This document shows positions 11,723 through 22,610 of a stretch of DNA of 64,000 nt, piece by piece (positions within the stretch are counted from its first letter, which is position 1; each line of letters starts with the position of its first letter). The translations under genes and the position numbers were made by a program. Location: positions 124,001 to 188,000 of the forward strand of contig JAVHNS010000009.1 in assembly GCA_036872755.1 (NCBI GenBank), written 5' to 3'. The notes under the pieces are model-generated. The model had not been told where the DNA came from and did no database searches. It was given only the letters and a program-made list of their open reading frames with translations. Source of the DNA: Orbilia blumenaviensis (taxonomy: Eukaryota > Ascomycota > Orbiliomycetes > Orbiliales > Orbiliaceae).

Positions 11723-12768
11723 TCACTGACGTTTAAACCCAAGTTTCTCTTTTTTGATACGAGGGATAACTCCTGCCACTCTATAAGTACTTATTGTCAA
11801 CTCGATATAGGCTGGGTGCACAATACCTAAGACAATCAAGCCTGAGCCGATAGCCACTTTCCAGGTCTTCAATTTCAATGGCCCCAAGGCGAATGCTGTC
11901 CTAGATGCTGCCAATAACGTCACCACAAGAAGTATTTGTATTGTATAACCCGCAATACGGTGGTACTTATAAATGGTCTTCGCCTTTTCTACGGATCCAA
12001 AGACACGGGGTGTATAAAATTGGGCAAAACCAACAGCGGCTTGGGCAAAAATGAGGATGTAGGTTGTTAGCCCGAGAATTGCGTGAGGGCTGTCAAAGTG
12101 CGCATGCTTGATCCGAATCTTGTTCAATGCTATTGTCACTCCTGCTCCGATAAATAAGAGCAACGCTATCCCGACTAGAATTGAGTGAATGATAGCTCCT
12201 TTGACTTTTTGGTCAGGGGTGTGGGTAGGTTGCAATAGTAGGATTGACTGGACTAGGAGTACGATAGCGACCTAAAATCCGCAAAACATGGGTTTATGTC
12301 AGCGCTTTCATTCGCAGATACAGGGTCTTGGGGCGTTTGTGATAATTCCGGCGATGTACCGAATTGAATAGCTAGATAACGCGGTCAGTACTTGGTGTTT
12401 TAGTTTCGGTACCTCAACATCGTGTATACGAACCGGGTGATATGTGAACAGCCCAACAGGAAGAGAGGAAACGGAAATCCAGATGGTTAAAACTAAAACT
12501 AGAAGGCCGATTTGGGCTAAAAAACCCGTCCCTGTAATTTCTCACATGCGAGCAGCATTAGTAAAGACTCGTTAGATCTAGATGTAATTAAAGGGCGAGT
12601 CGTCATTATGGACTATTGGTGTTGATGCAAAGTACCCATGAATAGATTCCCCCAGAATGCAGCATCCTCTCGCTGGCTAACAGCACCGGATCTCCCAAGC
12701 AAGGGTTCGACTTCCGGGCGTTCGTTTGACGCCACCAGCTGTGGGCTCAATTCGGGATCGTCTGCCAT
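11723..12768 (-). CDS. Cytochrome b561-domain membrane protein
   Basis: Predicted complement(join(11723..12271, 12360..12371, 12434..12531, 12636..12768)), 263 aa. A short soluble N-terminus (MADDPELSPQ...EPLLGRSG) precedes about five to six hydrophobic segments typical of the eukaryotic b561/ferric-reductase transmembrane domain. Candidate haem-ligand histidines lie in 'LFTYHPLFNSVAIV', 'ALNKIRIKHAHFDSPHAILG' and 'KTIYKYHRIAGY'. The conserved 'QPTHTPDQK' loop is present. The 12-nt exon at 12360-12371 supplies LFNS and restores the conserved HPL.NS motif; removing it leaves HP-VAIV. It probably moves electrons across a membrane, but substrate and compartment are not shown. The start is the ATG at 12768; a GTG lies upstream in frame. 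Confidence 0.85.
12360..12371 (-). other. 12-nt microexon of the cytochrome b561-domain gene
   Basis: On the minus strand the reading is ctag|CTATTCAATTCG|gtac. It is flanked by an upstream intron of about 62 nt (donor gttcgt) and a downstream intron of 88 nt (ending ttttag). It encodes Leu-Phe-Asn-Ser in phase 0 on both sides. Family members carry HPLLNS or similar at this place, so it is well supported by homology, though not by transcript data. Confidence 0.75.
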
Positions 12769-13354
12769 TATTGCGATTGGTTGATACTGTATACGTATAG
12801 CTTTGGGAACCACTCAAGTTTTCTTTAGAGTCAAGGCAAAATAATTGCAAAGCTGAGAAAAGGTAAATAATCAGGTTGAAGTTTTTAGGGTATGTAAACT
12901 AGGAAGGAGCCAGTTCTGAGTGCCCCGCCCGTCCTCATGTCAGACATATGCGAATCTAGGTTTCCACCGTGTTACATATAATATAAGTCAATGATATCAT
13001 TAGAGTCGAGAAATTGTCATTCAACCCAAATCCGACGATATATTATTAATCAATACTAAGCGAGCGACTGTGTGGCGGAAGCCAATTGAATTTGATCAAT
13101 TGAATTTGATTATAGTGTGTACCACGAGGGTTAGTAGTTAATGATCCTTGGCAGAAACAAGGGGGTTCCAAACGAGCTAAGTAATTCACTATATAAGTAC
13201 GTTCGAAAGTAGCATCTACTTTGGTAATATACCTGGGTACTTACACGCTCCGGCATTTCAGTCTAGAGTACATGTACTGTTTAGATGTTTCGCCGTTCTC
13301 ACCGTCCCGAGGGAGAGTATTTGAAGTACCCAAGTTATATTCGCGAAATCAAAA
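12769..13354. other. Intergenic region between two minus-strand genes
   Basis: About 590 bp, AT-rich. It includes a direct repeat of CAATTGAATTTGAT at about 13085-13110 and several GTACTT-type words. It should hold the b561-gene promoter and the 3' end of the OGFr-domain gene. No gene is seen. Confidence 0.45.
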
Positions 13355-14245
13355 TTATGATTCTCCAAATCTCTCCGCCTCGGCATCAGACATGTCCGGA
13401 GGTATTCGAAGGTCTCGTTTTGCCGCCCGCGTCCAGTACATAAAAGTACGGTCACTAATCCTTCTCGGATGGCCAACCCGTGAGGCGTGGAGCTGCTTGA
13501 GAACTCGGTAAAACTCGCGGGCTTCGATTTCCATCCCGCAGCATCGAAGGCATCGTATTATTCTTGTGATCCTAAGATCATTATGACTATTCATCCAGTT
13601 CCTCGCTGCTCGGGGGAATTTCTCTTGGTTTGTGACGATGTGACAGAGCCTTTGGTTGGCGGTCGTACCGTCAGCATCCAAGCTGATGATCTGATATTCG
13701 AACCCGAAAAACCGGAGCATCCTGGCGAGGGCCTTCCGCATGGAAGCCTGTAATTCAGGACTGTTTCGGAAGGCTTCCATGGTCTGCTCGTCTAATGTTG
13801 CTGCGGGATGCAGCATGAAGTTGGATCTTTCGGGGATTGGAAACAGGATTTGGATAAAATCATGGGTGTATTCGAGTTTTGTATCGGACCACTCGAGGAT
13901 CTCTTCTAGAGTCCGTCCCTGGATATTGTCACCTTCGTAGAACCTAAGAACTGGGGAGCGACTTGCTGAATCCTTCTTCGTTTGTGGATCGGTGCTAACC
14001 GGGTCACTGCTGTCGGCGGTACACTCCATCTTGTGGTCTGCATCTTCGCCTGTAGCATCCTGCCCATCATGGCCGGGAATCCGAGTTATAGTATTTTGAG
14101 GGTTGGTTGCTACAGCTGCTTCGCCGTTCTCGTCATTCGGTTCGGGTTTAAACGGGTGAGTCCCGACAAGGTCGGGACTGGGATCCGCGAGGCCCATGCT
14201 GCTGGCGTCGGTGTCGGTGTTGTTAGGAGCAGCCGCGTTGTCCAT
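13355..14245 (-). CDS. Opioid growth factor receptor (OGFr)-like conserved-domain protein
   Basis: A single exon of 296 aa. Residues ~1-95 are Asp/Thr/Pro-rich and probably disordered. Residues ~100-270 match the OGFr N-terminal conserved region: 'LRFYEGDNIQGRTLEEILEW', 'LEYTHDFIQILFPIPERS' and 'LRFFGFEYQ' are hallmark stretches. Despite the name, fungal members are not opioid receptors and their function is unknown. The ATG at 14245 and the TAA at 13355 bound the frame. The upstream side is the repeat-rich gap shared head-to-head with the TBC gene. Confidence 0.88.
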   Translation of the reverse strand: MDNAAAPNNTDTDASSMGLADPSPDLVGTHPFKPEPNDENGEAAVATNPQNTITRIPGHDGQDATGEDADHKMECTADSSDPVSTDPQTKKDSASRSPVLRFYEGDNIQGRTLEEILEWSDTKLEYTHDFIQILFPIPERSNFMLHPAATLDEQTMEAFRNSPELQASMRKALARMLRFFGFEYQIISLDADGTTANQRLCHIVTNQEKFPRAARNWMNSHNDLRITRIIRCLRCCGMEIEAREFYRVLKQLHASRVGHPRRISDRTFMYWTRAAKRDLRIPPDMSDAEAERFGES

Positions 14246-15304
14246 GTTTTCCGAAAGAGGGTGGTTGGTCGCGGGAGGGATGGCCTCTCTCTCTCTCGCT
14301 GGAAGAACGAAGATGCAGTAGTAAGAGGTAAGTAGGTAGGTAGGTAGGTAGGTAGATGATAAGCAAGTACTTAAGTACCTAGGTACCTCTTAAATGGTAT
14401 TTAATGGTTAAAGCGCCTTGTAGGTAAGTAGGTACCTAGGTAGGTACTACCTAGTTATGGGTGGATATGGTTGGGTGAGCTCGAAGGTTGATGCTAAGTA
14501 GGAGGTACGTACTTAGGTTGGAGGTAATTGCATGTACTGCAAGTACCTAGATGCTTACTACCTAGGTACCAACCTATATGTACTGGTCTATTATTGCTAT
14601 TCTTAGTATTTTGTGGGGCGGGAACGGCTGCAAGATGCAGATGCATCTACCAACACGGGAATAGGTAGTAGGAGAGACCTATCTATAGGAGGTACCTATC
14701 TACCTAATCCAGGTACCTACCTCCCACTGCCTGGTACTTAAGTACGTGTGTGAGTTCCAACCCGGGTAACTAATCGAGTACCTCGTTATTGGGGATCTCG
14801 AGGTGACTCCCGGGGAGCTCAAGCTGGCCAGGGGATGTAAGTGTTTATTGATGATGCATGTGCATGTGCGCGTGAAACTTTGATTAATAAGGCAAGTACC
14901 GCTAATTAAGTTAGTAACTGGGTACCTTCTTAGGTACTAGGTAAGTATCTGAGTAGGTAATATTATAATATCCAGGTACCTATTCAACCCCCGCCAGGTC
15001 TAAGAAGGGCCCCCCTTTAACTTAAGCACTTTAGTAGGTACCTCTTACCTAGGTACCTACTTAACCAAACCCCTCCACGCGCTGCTGTACCTCAACACTT
15101 TAAAATGTTGTGGCATTAGGTACTTACTTCCTGTCTGTCCTTCCCACATCTCTTCGCGCCAATTCTATTTTCACGATTACACTTCATGAAAGTCCTACCG
15201 ATTCTTGTTGTTCGAAGCCACAATCCCCCTACTTTCCCTCTCATCGATATAAGGCGATCCTTTCCGGTGCGAAGCAGAGCCAGCAAAAACAAGCGAATGT
15301 CGAT
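14246..15304. repeat. Intergenic region rich in GTAGG and TACCTAGGTACC-type palindromic repeats
   Basis: From 14325 to about 14355 there is a (GGTA)n tract. From about 14370 to 15065 many words of the family CTAGGTACCT, GTAGGTACC and TACTTAAGTACC recur in both orientations. Many are self-complementary, so single strands could form hairpins. The segment is the shared divergent promoter region of the OGFr-like gene (-) and the TBC gene (+). The first ATG in the TBC frame is at 15305. The same motif family recurs near 10.4, 20.3, 33.0, 43.1-43.3, 48.7-49.0, 49.4 and 55.5 kb, all outside exons. Confidence 0.7.
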
Positions 15305-17581
15305 ATGAACCTGGAAACCTCAACTGGCGCAGTGGCTGTCGAAAACGATCCCTCGATCAATCAAGAGTTCACATCCGAAGCATCGCCGTCTGCGACAAAT
15401 GAAAGTTCGACCGATTCGAGAACTCAGGGTAATACAACGCTCCCGATACATGTGGTGTTAGATGCGACCGACGGAACATCGACGTTCGATGGGAATGATG
15501 GCGGGAACTCTCTCTCCTCGTCAAAGGCACTTACATCGGTCGGAGACCCTGTCCAGGACCTCGCGGCATTGAATACGGCCACCATATCGGGTTCGGGTGC
15601 TGGTCTCTCGCACGCAAACGTTTCAAAAATATCCTTGCAGGGGGCGGGGAAGAGCATCATAAGGGAGTTGACTGTTGAGGAGGAACTGATGTCTCTCAAA
15701 GTTCGCTCGCTGTACAATTCAGGGATATCGCCACCGGAAGCCCAGAGTTCCTTTGGCTCGATACCGTCTGGGAGCATCCGTGCTGGTCTGGAACAAAACC
15801 GCCTTTCCGCGGTATCGAACCGGTCGATTGGGCTGCAGGCCGATCAACTCAGTGTTCGGGATTCCATAGCGAATAGTTCCCGGAGTCTGAACGGGGTTGA
15901 TGGTCGCACTGACTTTGAACTTGCCGGCGGTGTCGAGGATTGGGAGGATATTGATGCCGATGATATAGATCGGTGAGTGACCGTTTGGTATATTTCCCGT
16001 CTTTTTGGCTTCGTATCAGCGCTAAGGCGGATGATAGGTACGGGTTCATAATGCCCAAACCAAGGGCACCAGCGCCTCCAAACCCAAAACCCAATGTAGC
16101 GAATAGGCTTAACCGTAGGAAGTCGACAACTGGACCTGTTCCCAAAGCAGGATTATCAAGGCGGTATAGTCGGCCCGTGTTTGCCCGTGGTCGTCACTTC
16201 AACGTTCTCATATCTACATTCCACAGTAGAAGCGCTCCCGAAATGTTAACAAGCCCCATAGCTGGGTCTAACGAGAGGATGAAGGTGAAAGAGGTAGAAC
16301 GGGTGGCCAAATGGCACAGCATGGCACAGAAGTTAAATACCCCTCCCACGGCTTTTGTAGCAGCGGCGGGCGGGGGCACGAACTTCGAGTTTCCTACTTC
16401 AAATCCCAAGGTATATTTGCACATCGGTTCCTGTTCAGTAGCCATCCCTCTCCCCTTATTTATCAAAAAAGAATTAAAATTCACTATTTAGACGAACAGC
16501 TGACATTTGGACCATTCCAGCTCATCGATCGAACTTGGAAAGGGATACCCGACTGTTGGAGGTCCGCAGCCTGGTTTTCTTTCCTCGAGACAAGTGCAAA
16601 GAAGCAAGATGATTATAAATCAACGGATGATTTGATTGGATGCTATCATGTCTGTAAGCTGGATATGGGAGGAATAGATTTGCATTCAGGTTGCTAATTG
16701 TCTACAATCTAGAGCCTGTCCACTCAAAATTCACCTGATGACGTCCAGATAGACTTGGATGTGCCGCGAACCATTAGTTCGCACATAATGTTTCGGCGGA
16801 GGTATCGAGGAGGGTGAGTGCCCGAGATTATTTTGGATCATACAAGTTGGTATGTACTGAGGAATGCACTTATTTAGGCAGAGGCTACTTTTCAGAGTCC
16901 TTCACGCGATATCCTTGTACTTTCCTGATATAGGATACGTGCAAGGGATGGCCTCACTCGCGGCCACTTTCCTTTGTTATTACGATGAGGATGCGGCTTT
17001 CGTTATGCTTGTGCGTCTGTTCGAGCTAAGAGGGCTCCATACATTGTACAGTAACGGGTTTGGGGGTCTGATGGATGCGCTGAACGATTTTGATACGGAG
17101 TGGCTGAAGCCTGGCCATCCGCTGGTTAGTCAGAAATTGGTACGCGCTGGTTTGAAAATGGGATCCAGTTTATACGAGTTATCAGCTTACGATTGAACTT
17201 CAGGAAACACTCGGAATATCTGTTCTATCATTTGGAACTCGATGGTACCTTACACTATTTAACTATTCGATTCCGTTTGCAGCGCAACTACGGGTTTGGG
17301 ATGTGTTTCTGCTACTTGGGGATGACGAGCTGGGTGGCACACTGGATGTGCTACACGCAACATCTGCAGCTTTGATTGAAGGAATGAAGGAGGTTGTTCT
17401 TGAATCGGATTTTGAAGGCGCGATGAAGAACTTGACGAGTTGGATACCTATAAAAGACGAAGATGTGCTGATGAAGGGAGTGAAGACGGAGTGGAAGAGG
17501 CGGAAGAGGCGGAGGCTGTTCCCGAGAGCGATGTTGTCGGTCGCGAGCCGGCCGACGACAGGGGTGAGCCGGAGCGGTTGA
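15305..17581 (+). CDS. TBC-domain Rab GTPase-activating protein
   Basis: Predicted join(15305..15972, 16038..16410, 16500..16649, 16713..16813, 16878..17139, 17204..17581), 643 aa. The first ~330 residues are Ser/Gly-rich and low complexity. The TBC domain follows: 'GPFQLIDRTWKGIPDCWR', then the arginine finger in 'VQIDLDVPRTISSH' (IxxDxxR), then the glutamine finger in 'YFPDIGYVQGMASL', then 'YYDEDAAFVMLVRLFE' and 'YSIPFAAQLRVWDVFLLLG'. Both catalytic fingers are intact, so GAP activity on a Rab is expected. The C-terminus is short and basic (KRRKRRRLFPR). The segment 16165-16230 is open but may hide an extra intron. The start is the first ATG in frame; the target Rab cannot be told. Confidence 0.9.
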
Positions 17582-19363
17582 TCAAATTGAAGTTAATACA
17601 GCTCTCTCTTTTCCTTTTTTTTTTCTTTCTTTCTTTTTTTTTTTTTGTAATATTCCTCTGTTTTTTTTTTTTTTACTTTATCACTCTCTCGCTTCTTCCA
17701 TTTCTTCCCCCCTCTCCTCCTCTTCTTATTCAATGCATATGCATTCTTATCGATACTACTTTTAAAATGCTGTCTTTTGTTCACGTGGGTTCGTAGTGCT
17801 GACATTACTCGCCTGCTTTTTCAAAAATTTGTAACCTACTATACCGGCTTTCTTTCTTTCCTTCCTTTTTTTTGTTTTTGTTTGCATATTGACTTTTAGC
17901 GCAGACCAGGCCAATACATACTTCCTACTTTTAGGTAATTACCTACTTAATAAACCAAGTATCCAGCGCTTGTCTCGCACTGGCTATTGCTCTCTCCCTC
18001 TCCCTCCCTCTCTTTCTTTCTTTCTTTTCTATTTTTTATTTTTATTTTTACTTTATTTTTATTTTATTTTTTAAAAATTTTTATATCGCCTTCATGGCCA
18101 GATCTTCAGGCCCTGCTTCCTCAGGAGCTTTTGACGGGTCCATTATGGACATTGTTTGTTGAGTCAAGAACCTGACAAGGTAGGCTGGACAAAGCAAAGG
18201 ACTTGGTTTAGGTGAATAGGCCAGGCGGTTTTGGGATGCATCTAGAATCCAGCATGTAGCTAAGCATCCAGCATTTATTTAGCATCTGGTTTCTGGCATC
18301 GATATCCGGCATCTGCATAGCCTGCGCATACGTATGTATGTACTTAGATAACTAGGTACTTACTTGAGTACTTGGATATGCATCAAAATTGGTAGTATGT
18401 ATGCACATGGTACATTACCGATGGGAGGAACCTGTGTGATCCCCCCGTGTGATGGAGGTGTGTAATGTAAGTATGTAGAGTACATGTAAGTACATATACA
18501 TGTACATGTGGGCCAGCCAGGGAATGCTGCAAGTCCCCAAGAAAAATGGGCGTTCGGTGGGGCCGGCCACGACAGGCCATGATGTCCGAAAGGGCGGTGC
18601 AGAGGACCCAAATGGGCGGATCTTTTATCATCAAACATGGTCAAACACGATCGAACCTCGTCAAATGTTGCTGTGAATCGTGCCGCTCCCACCCGTGACG
18701 AGAGAGGGGATCCCAAAGCGGACAGGCCCGCCTTCCTGTTTGAAATTTCAGCAGCCAGGATTGTAGATTGAAAGGGAAATTTGTTCCCTCCTGGCACCCG
18801 TCCTTGCCTCGATTCGTCCGGGGGGGGAGGAGGGCACTTACATACATTACATATTGGTGTTACTGGAAACCCCGGCAGGCCTCTCGCGCGCGCAGGCTGG
18901 AGATGCCTTCCTTTCCTTTCTTTTCTTTTCCTTCGCCCTGCGAAATGAATGAATGAAGTAAGTAAGTAACTGTTTCTCTCTGTGGCTTTTTTTTTTTTTT
19001 TTTTTTTTTCTCTTCTCGATTTGATTTGATTTGATCGATTTGATCGCAGATTTTCCCTTTCCCTTGTCCACTTGCACTTCTCCGTCTCTTGTCTTATCTC
19101 GTCTTTGATTTTTTTACCTATTTCGATTTATTTTTATTTTTTTTATTTTACTTTATTTTACTTTATTTTTTGTTTGTTAACACTCCTCCGCCTCCTCCTC
19201 TGGCATCGTGCACTCACCTGTCGTGATATACCTTCTTACCTCTTCACCCAAGCACAAACCAACGAGTATAAACTTGCTATAGCTATAGGTAAGCAGGTAC
19301 CTCCCTGGGTACTCTCACCTCTTGCGGCTCCCTCCCTCCCTCCCCTCTTCCTCCATCTCCCCC

Positions 19364-19505
19364 TCTCTCTCTCTCTCTCTCTCTTCATCACCACCACCAT
19401 CATCGTCATCATCATCATCATTATCATCATCGTCCTCCTCCTCCTCTTCTTCTTCTCACTCTCCTCTCTATTACCACCACCACCACCACCATCGTCATCA
19501 TCATC
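19364..19505 (+). repeat. Compound microsatellite (CT, CAT, CTC/CTT, CAC units)
   Basis: A run of (CT)n passes into CAT/CATCAT, then CTC and CTT triplets, then CAC triplets and CATCAT again, within ~140 bp. It is noncoding by context and should vary in length between isolates. Confidence 0.85.
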
Positions 19506-20999
19506 ACAATCAGTCTGGCTGCTCAAGTATCAGTTAGCGACGACCGGCCGACGAGCCGCCCTTAAACTTTAGCACCCAAATTCTTTCCTACTTTACCTAT
19601 TTCACGGTACCTACCTCGGTACTTGAGTAATCTCTGTCTCTCCCCTTGTATTCACAGTTCTATATATATTCTTTCTATTCATCTCCATCTCCATCTCCAT
19701 CTCTTTAGTGGTATCTTGTTGTATTTTATATATATATATTTTTTTGTTTATTCTTCTTTCTGGATTTTCCTGAAGCAGCAGCGCACCAATCCCTAGCGGT
19801 AGCGACCAAGCAGAAGCGGTGTACATACCTCCATTGGGTACCTACCAGGTTACCTACTCACCTACTTACCTACTCTGGGTAGCACTTGAACCGGTATACT
19901 TACCTTTTACTCTGACTTACTTACTTCTTATACTCACATACATCCAAATCCCGTCTCTTCCTCTCCTCGTCCTCTCTTCCTCACTCACTCACTCACTCCC
20001 TCTCTTCCTCTTTCCCTTTCTCTTTTGCTCTCCCGGCCTTCTTCCCTCCCAACCCCCCCGGTCTTGCATATATCCTCTTTGTCGATTTCGATCAAACCCC
20101 CCTGTCTGTCTGTCTGTGCTTTTTTTTTTTTTTTTTTTTTTTTTTTCTTTCTTTATTCGTGTGGCTCTCATTCTCGTCTCGTCTCGACCGCCATCACCGC
20201 CATCGCCGCCCCAATTTTTCACCAAACAGTCCCACCGAAACAAACAAACCCGTGGCTGTGTTGGTTTGGCAGCAATCACAATCCATCTTCTTTACGTTAC
20301 TATTACTATTACTTGTACTTGCTACTTACCTAAGTACCTACTTACTAAGTACTATTTACTTGACTTTACCTAGTGCTTGCTTACTTCTGACTTACTTAAG
20401 AAGTAAAGTACACACTTTTTGGCTGACGGTTCGTCCTTCTTCTGTTCCCCGAGAAGCCCCCCCCCCTCAACACCATTCACATTTCTTCTCTCCCTCCCTC
20501 CCCTCTTCCCTCTCACCTCGTTTCTTCTTCTCTATCCAAACCCTTTGAGAATAAACCCTTTCAAGAACCTTGATCATCTCCAGCAAAACCCATCCGCTCA
20601 TGTACCATGTTCTGGAAACACTTGCCTTTGATTCATAATAACCTTGGCGTGCAGCGGCAGGTACCCGTCCTTCGTTGACGAGTGGGCTCGTGGATGATGT
20701 CTTTGTCTCTTTTCCCTGTGACTTTCGCATTCAAGTAAGCGATCATTAGCTATACATAATATATTATACACATATATTATACAAAAATAAATACTCATCA
20801 TCAGGTAGGACTGATTATTCAACGCTCCTAGATGTACTTTGAAGATAGTGGGCGCTAACCCAGTACATGGCAACAGTGCACGATACACCTGTAACACCGG
20901 AATTATTTCTGAGGTCAATCTTCACATTCGTTCGTTCATTCGTTCATACGCACATATATACATACGCAATTGCACAAGCGCGCGCACACATACAAAGAG

Positions 21000-21062
21000 A
21001 GGGAGAAAGAGAGAGAGAGAGGGAGAGGGAGGGAGAGAAAGAGCGTGAGAGAGAGATAGAGA
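21000..21062 (+). repeat. (GA)n purine tract just upstream of the 21.2-kb gene
   Basis: Imperfect GA and GGGA repeats lie ~100-160 bp before the ATG at 21159. The switch from long pyrimidine tracts to a purine tract is sharp. It is probably within the 5' leader; no function can be shown. Confidence 0.75.
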
Positions 21063-21158
21063 CGGGCGGACGGACAGATATATTCAGACATACACATCTT
21101 TAACCCGCCAAAGACCGCCACATTGCATCTTCCACTGCACCCAACCGGCGTCATTGCG

Positions 21159-22610
21159 ATGTCGACCTCACACAGGGGGCTCCCTCCTCCTGCAGCTATG
21201 GCGCTCCCCGGTCACTCGCCTTCGTCGAATCTAAACCAACTCCCGGATCGGTGGCAGCATGGTTCCGAGGAAACTCAGAGAAGTTTCCTGCAGGCGAAAT
21301 CAGATGAGGAGAAACGACGGCAGGAGGAGGAGAGGACGAAACAGGAAAATTACAGGCTTGAAATCCGGCGCACGGAACTTGAAATGCTCCGCGAGGCATT
21401 TCGCGGAGGTATACCGCCTCAGCTTGTGCCGATGATATTTACAGGAGGCGGCGGGGCACTGGCCAGCACAAGTGCGGAATGGGCGAACCATTACATATCG
21501 CAACTTAGTCATAACCAGCAGCAGTTGCTTCAGGGTAATGTGGTTTCGCCACCAGATTCCCGCCTGGAGTCTCGCCTTCTAACTGCCACCGAACATCAAA
21601 CCCCAAAATCAAGCGGACTGTCGTCAATATCGCAAACCCCTGCACAGTCTCAAACAAACTCCAGCGCCCATACTGGGCCTACGCACGGCCTGCATCATCC
21701 CGGCTCTGGGTCGTACTCCCCGTTTGGCGCCCCAGGAGCAATACCCGCGCGGAATATCACACAGCAAATTCATACCTCAGAACCTCCAAGATCCTCATTA
21801 CCTCGAATCAACACAAATGAAATGCATGTGCAGCCGTCACCGCAGGGCCCACCTCCCGGATTAAACATGCAGCTTTCGGGCATACCCCCCCCATCGCAAA
21901 CGCCTGCACAAAGTCTGGTTGCCCACCAGTCTTCTTCCCAGGCCCACGGGCCCGGGCCATCCGATTCTCATCGGCAGCCGGAATCATCGCCTATCTTCTT
22001 CCATCATTGGCAGCCACCCGCTACACAGTCGTCGACATCTGTTCCGATAGCGTCGACCTCCCCAGCATCGGGGAAGAATGTTGAATCCTCGCCATTTTCA
22101 AATCAGCCTTACGCTTCAGGTAATGAATCCTCGCATTCGCCTAAAAAGCGAAAACTCGCGAGTGGTGGACATAGCTTTCAATCCTCCGCTACCACCAACC
22201 CAATGCCGAGCGTACAGGCTAACTCCTTTTCTTCCTTTTCCCCAGGCTCCTCTGGAAACGCGAATAAACGCAGGGGCGTGAACCCAACCCATAATCGTCA
22301 TCGAAGCGATTCAGGTTCTACTCGTGGCTATGAACCGTACCCTAAAAACCCTAACGTCCGACCGAGGAGGCCGGACGGGGGTGACGGTGGAGCTATTGGG
22401 GCTATGGGACACTTTTCGATTTCACATATGACGGGCCGAGAGTCATCCCCGGAGATAGCCCGCCGGGAGTCCATGACAAAACCATCACATCAAGAGTCAC
22501 CTCTGTCACATCAACATTACCAGGCTGGACCTGAAGGTAGACTTGACCATCATTCACATAAGGAAAGGGAGGACTCAGAGAACCATGGGGTCCCCCAAGG
22601 CCGCAATTGA
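21159..22610 (+). CDS. Conserved fungal Gln/Ser/Pro-rich protein, possible regulator
   Basis: A single exon of 483 aa from the ATG at 21159 (MSTSHRGLPPPAAMALPG); in-frame codons upstream are not ATG. Residues ~35-75 form a strongly charged helix: 'SFLQAKSDEEKRRQEEERTK' followed by 'RRTELEMLREAF'. A conserved-looking segment 'GGIPPQLVPMIFTGGGG' and 'EWANHYISQLSHNQQQLLQG' follow. The remainder is Ser/Pro/His-rich and disordered, with a basic KKRKL-type patch near 22145 that could be a nuclear localisation signal. I recognise the N-terminal wording as recurring in Eurotiomycete proteins of unknown function, but cannot name a characterised family. The very long repeat-rich leader resembles that of regulatory genes, which is weak evidence. 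Confidence 0.75.
   Translation: MSTSHRGLPPPAAMALPGHSPSSNLNQLPDRWQHGSEETQRSFLQAKSDEEKRRQEEERTKQENYRLEIRRTELEMLREAFRGGIPPQLVPMIFTGGGGALASTSAEWANHYISQLSHNQQQLLQGNVVSPPDSRLESRLLTATEHQTPKSSGLSSISQTPAQSQTNSSAHTGPTHGLHHPGSGSYSPFGAPGAIPARNITQQIHTSEPPRSSLPRINTNEMHVQPSPQGPPPGLNMQLSGIPPPSQTPAQSLVAHQSSSQAHGPGPSDSHRQPESSPIFFHHWQPPATQSSTSVPIASTSPASGKNVESSPFSNQPYASGNESSHSPKKRKLASGGHSFQSSATTNPMPSVQANSFSSFSPGSSGNANKRRGVNPTHNRHRSDSGSTRGYEPYPKNPNVRPRRPDGGDGGAIGAMGHFSISHMTGRESSPEIARRESMTKPSHQESPLSHQHYQAGPEGRLDHHSHKEREDSENHGVPQGRN

Larger units (their letters stand above)
17582..21158. repeat. 3.5-kb low-complexity, pyrimidine-rich noncoding region
   Basis: This is the longest gene-free stretch. On the + strand it holds T-runs and CT tracts at 17600-17690 and 17990-18075, a 23-T run at ~18987-19009, (CT)n at ~19365-19385, (CAT)n at ~19387-19430, (CTC/CTT)n at ~19432-19460, (CAC)n at ~19473-19490, a 27-T run at ~20120-20146, and CCTCCC tracts to 20520. 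A purine-rich (GA)n tract lies at ~21000-21060. GTACCTACTTAC-type repeats occur at ~20330-20410. The strand asymmetry suits the promoter and long leader of the gene starting at 21159. The reading frames found are shadows of simple repeats. Confidence 0.65.

Noticed and set aside
12233..12272. Apparent frameshift in the cytochrome b561-domain gene
   Set aside because: On recheck of the bases at the 12240/12241 position the VQSILLLQPTHTP frame is continuous; no break is present.
18360..18797. 145-codon frame on - strand in the 17.6-21.2 kb gap
   Set aside because: Composition is driven by TACATG/GTATGT repeats; no protein-like pattern. Treated as noncoding.
19072..20373. Long frames of Leu/Ser/Phe or Asp/Glu/Arg-rich peptides on both strands
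   Set aside because: They are translations of T, CT, CAT and CTC microsatellites, not genes.
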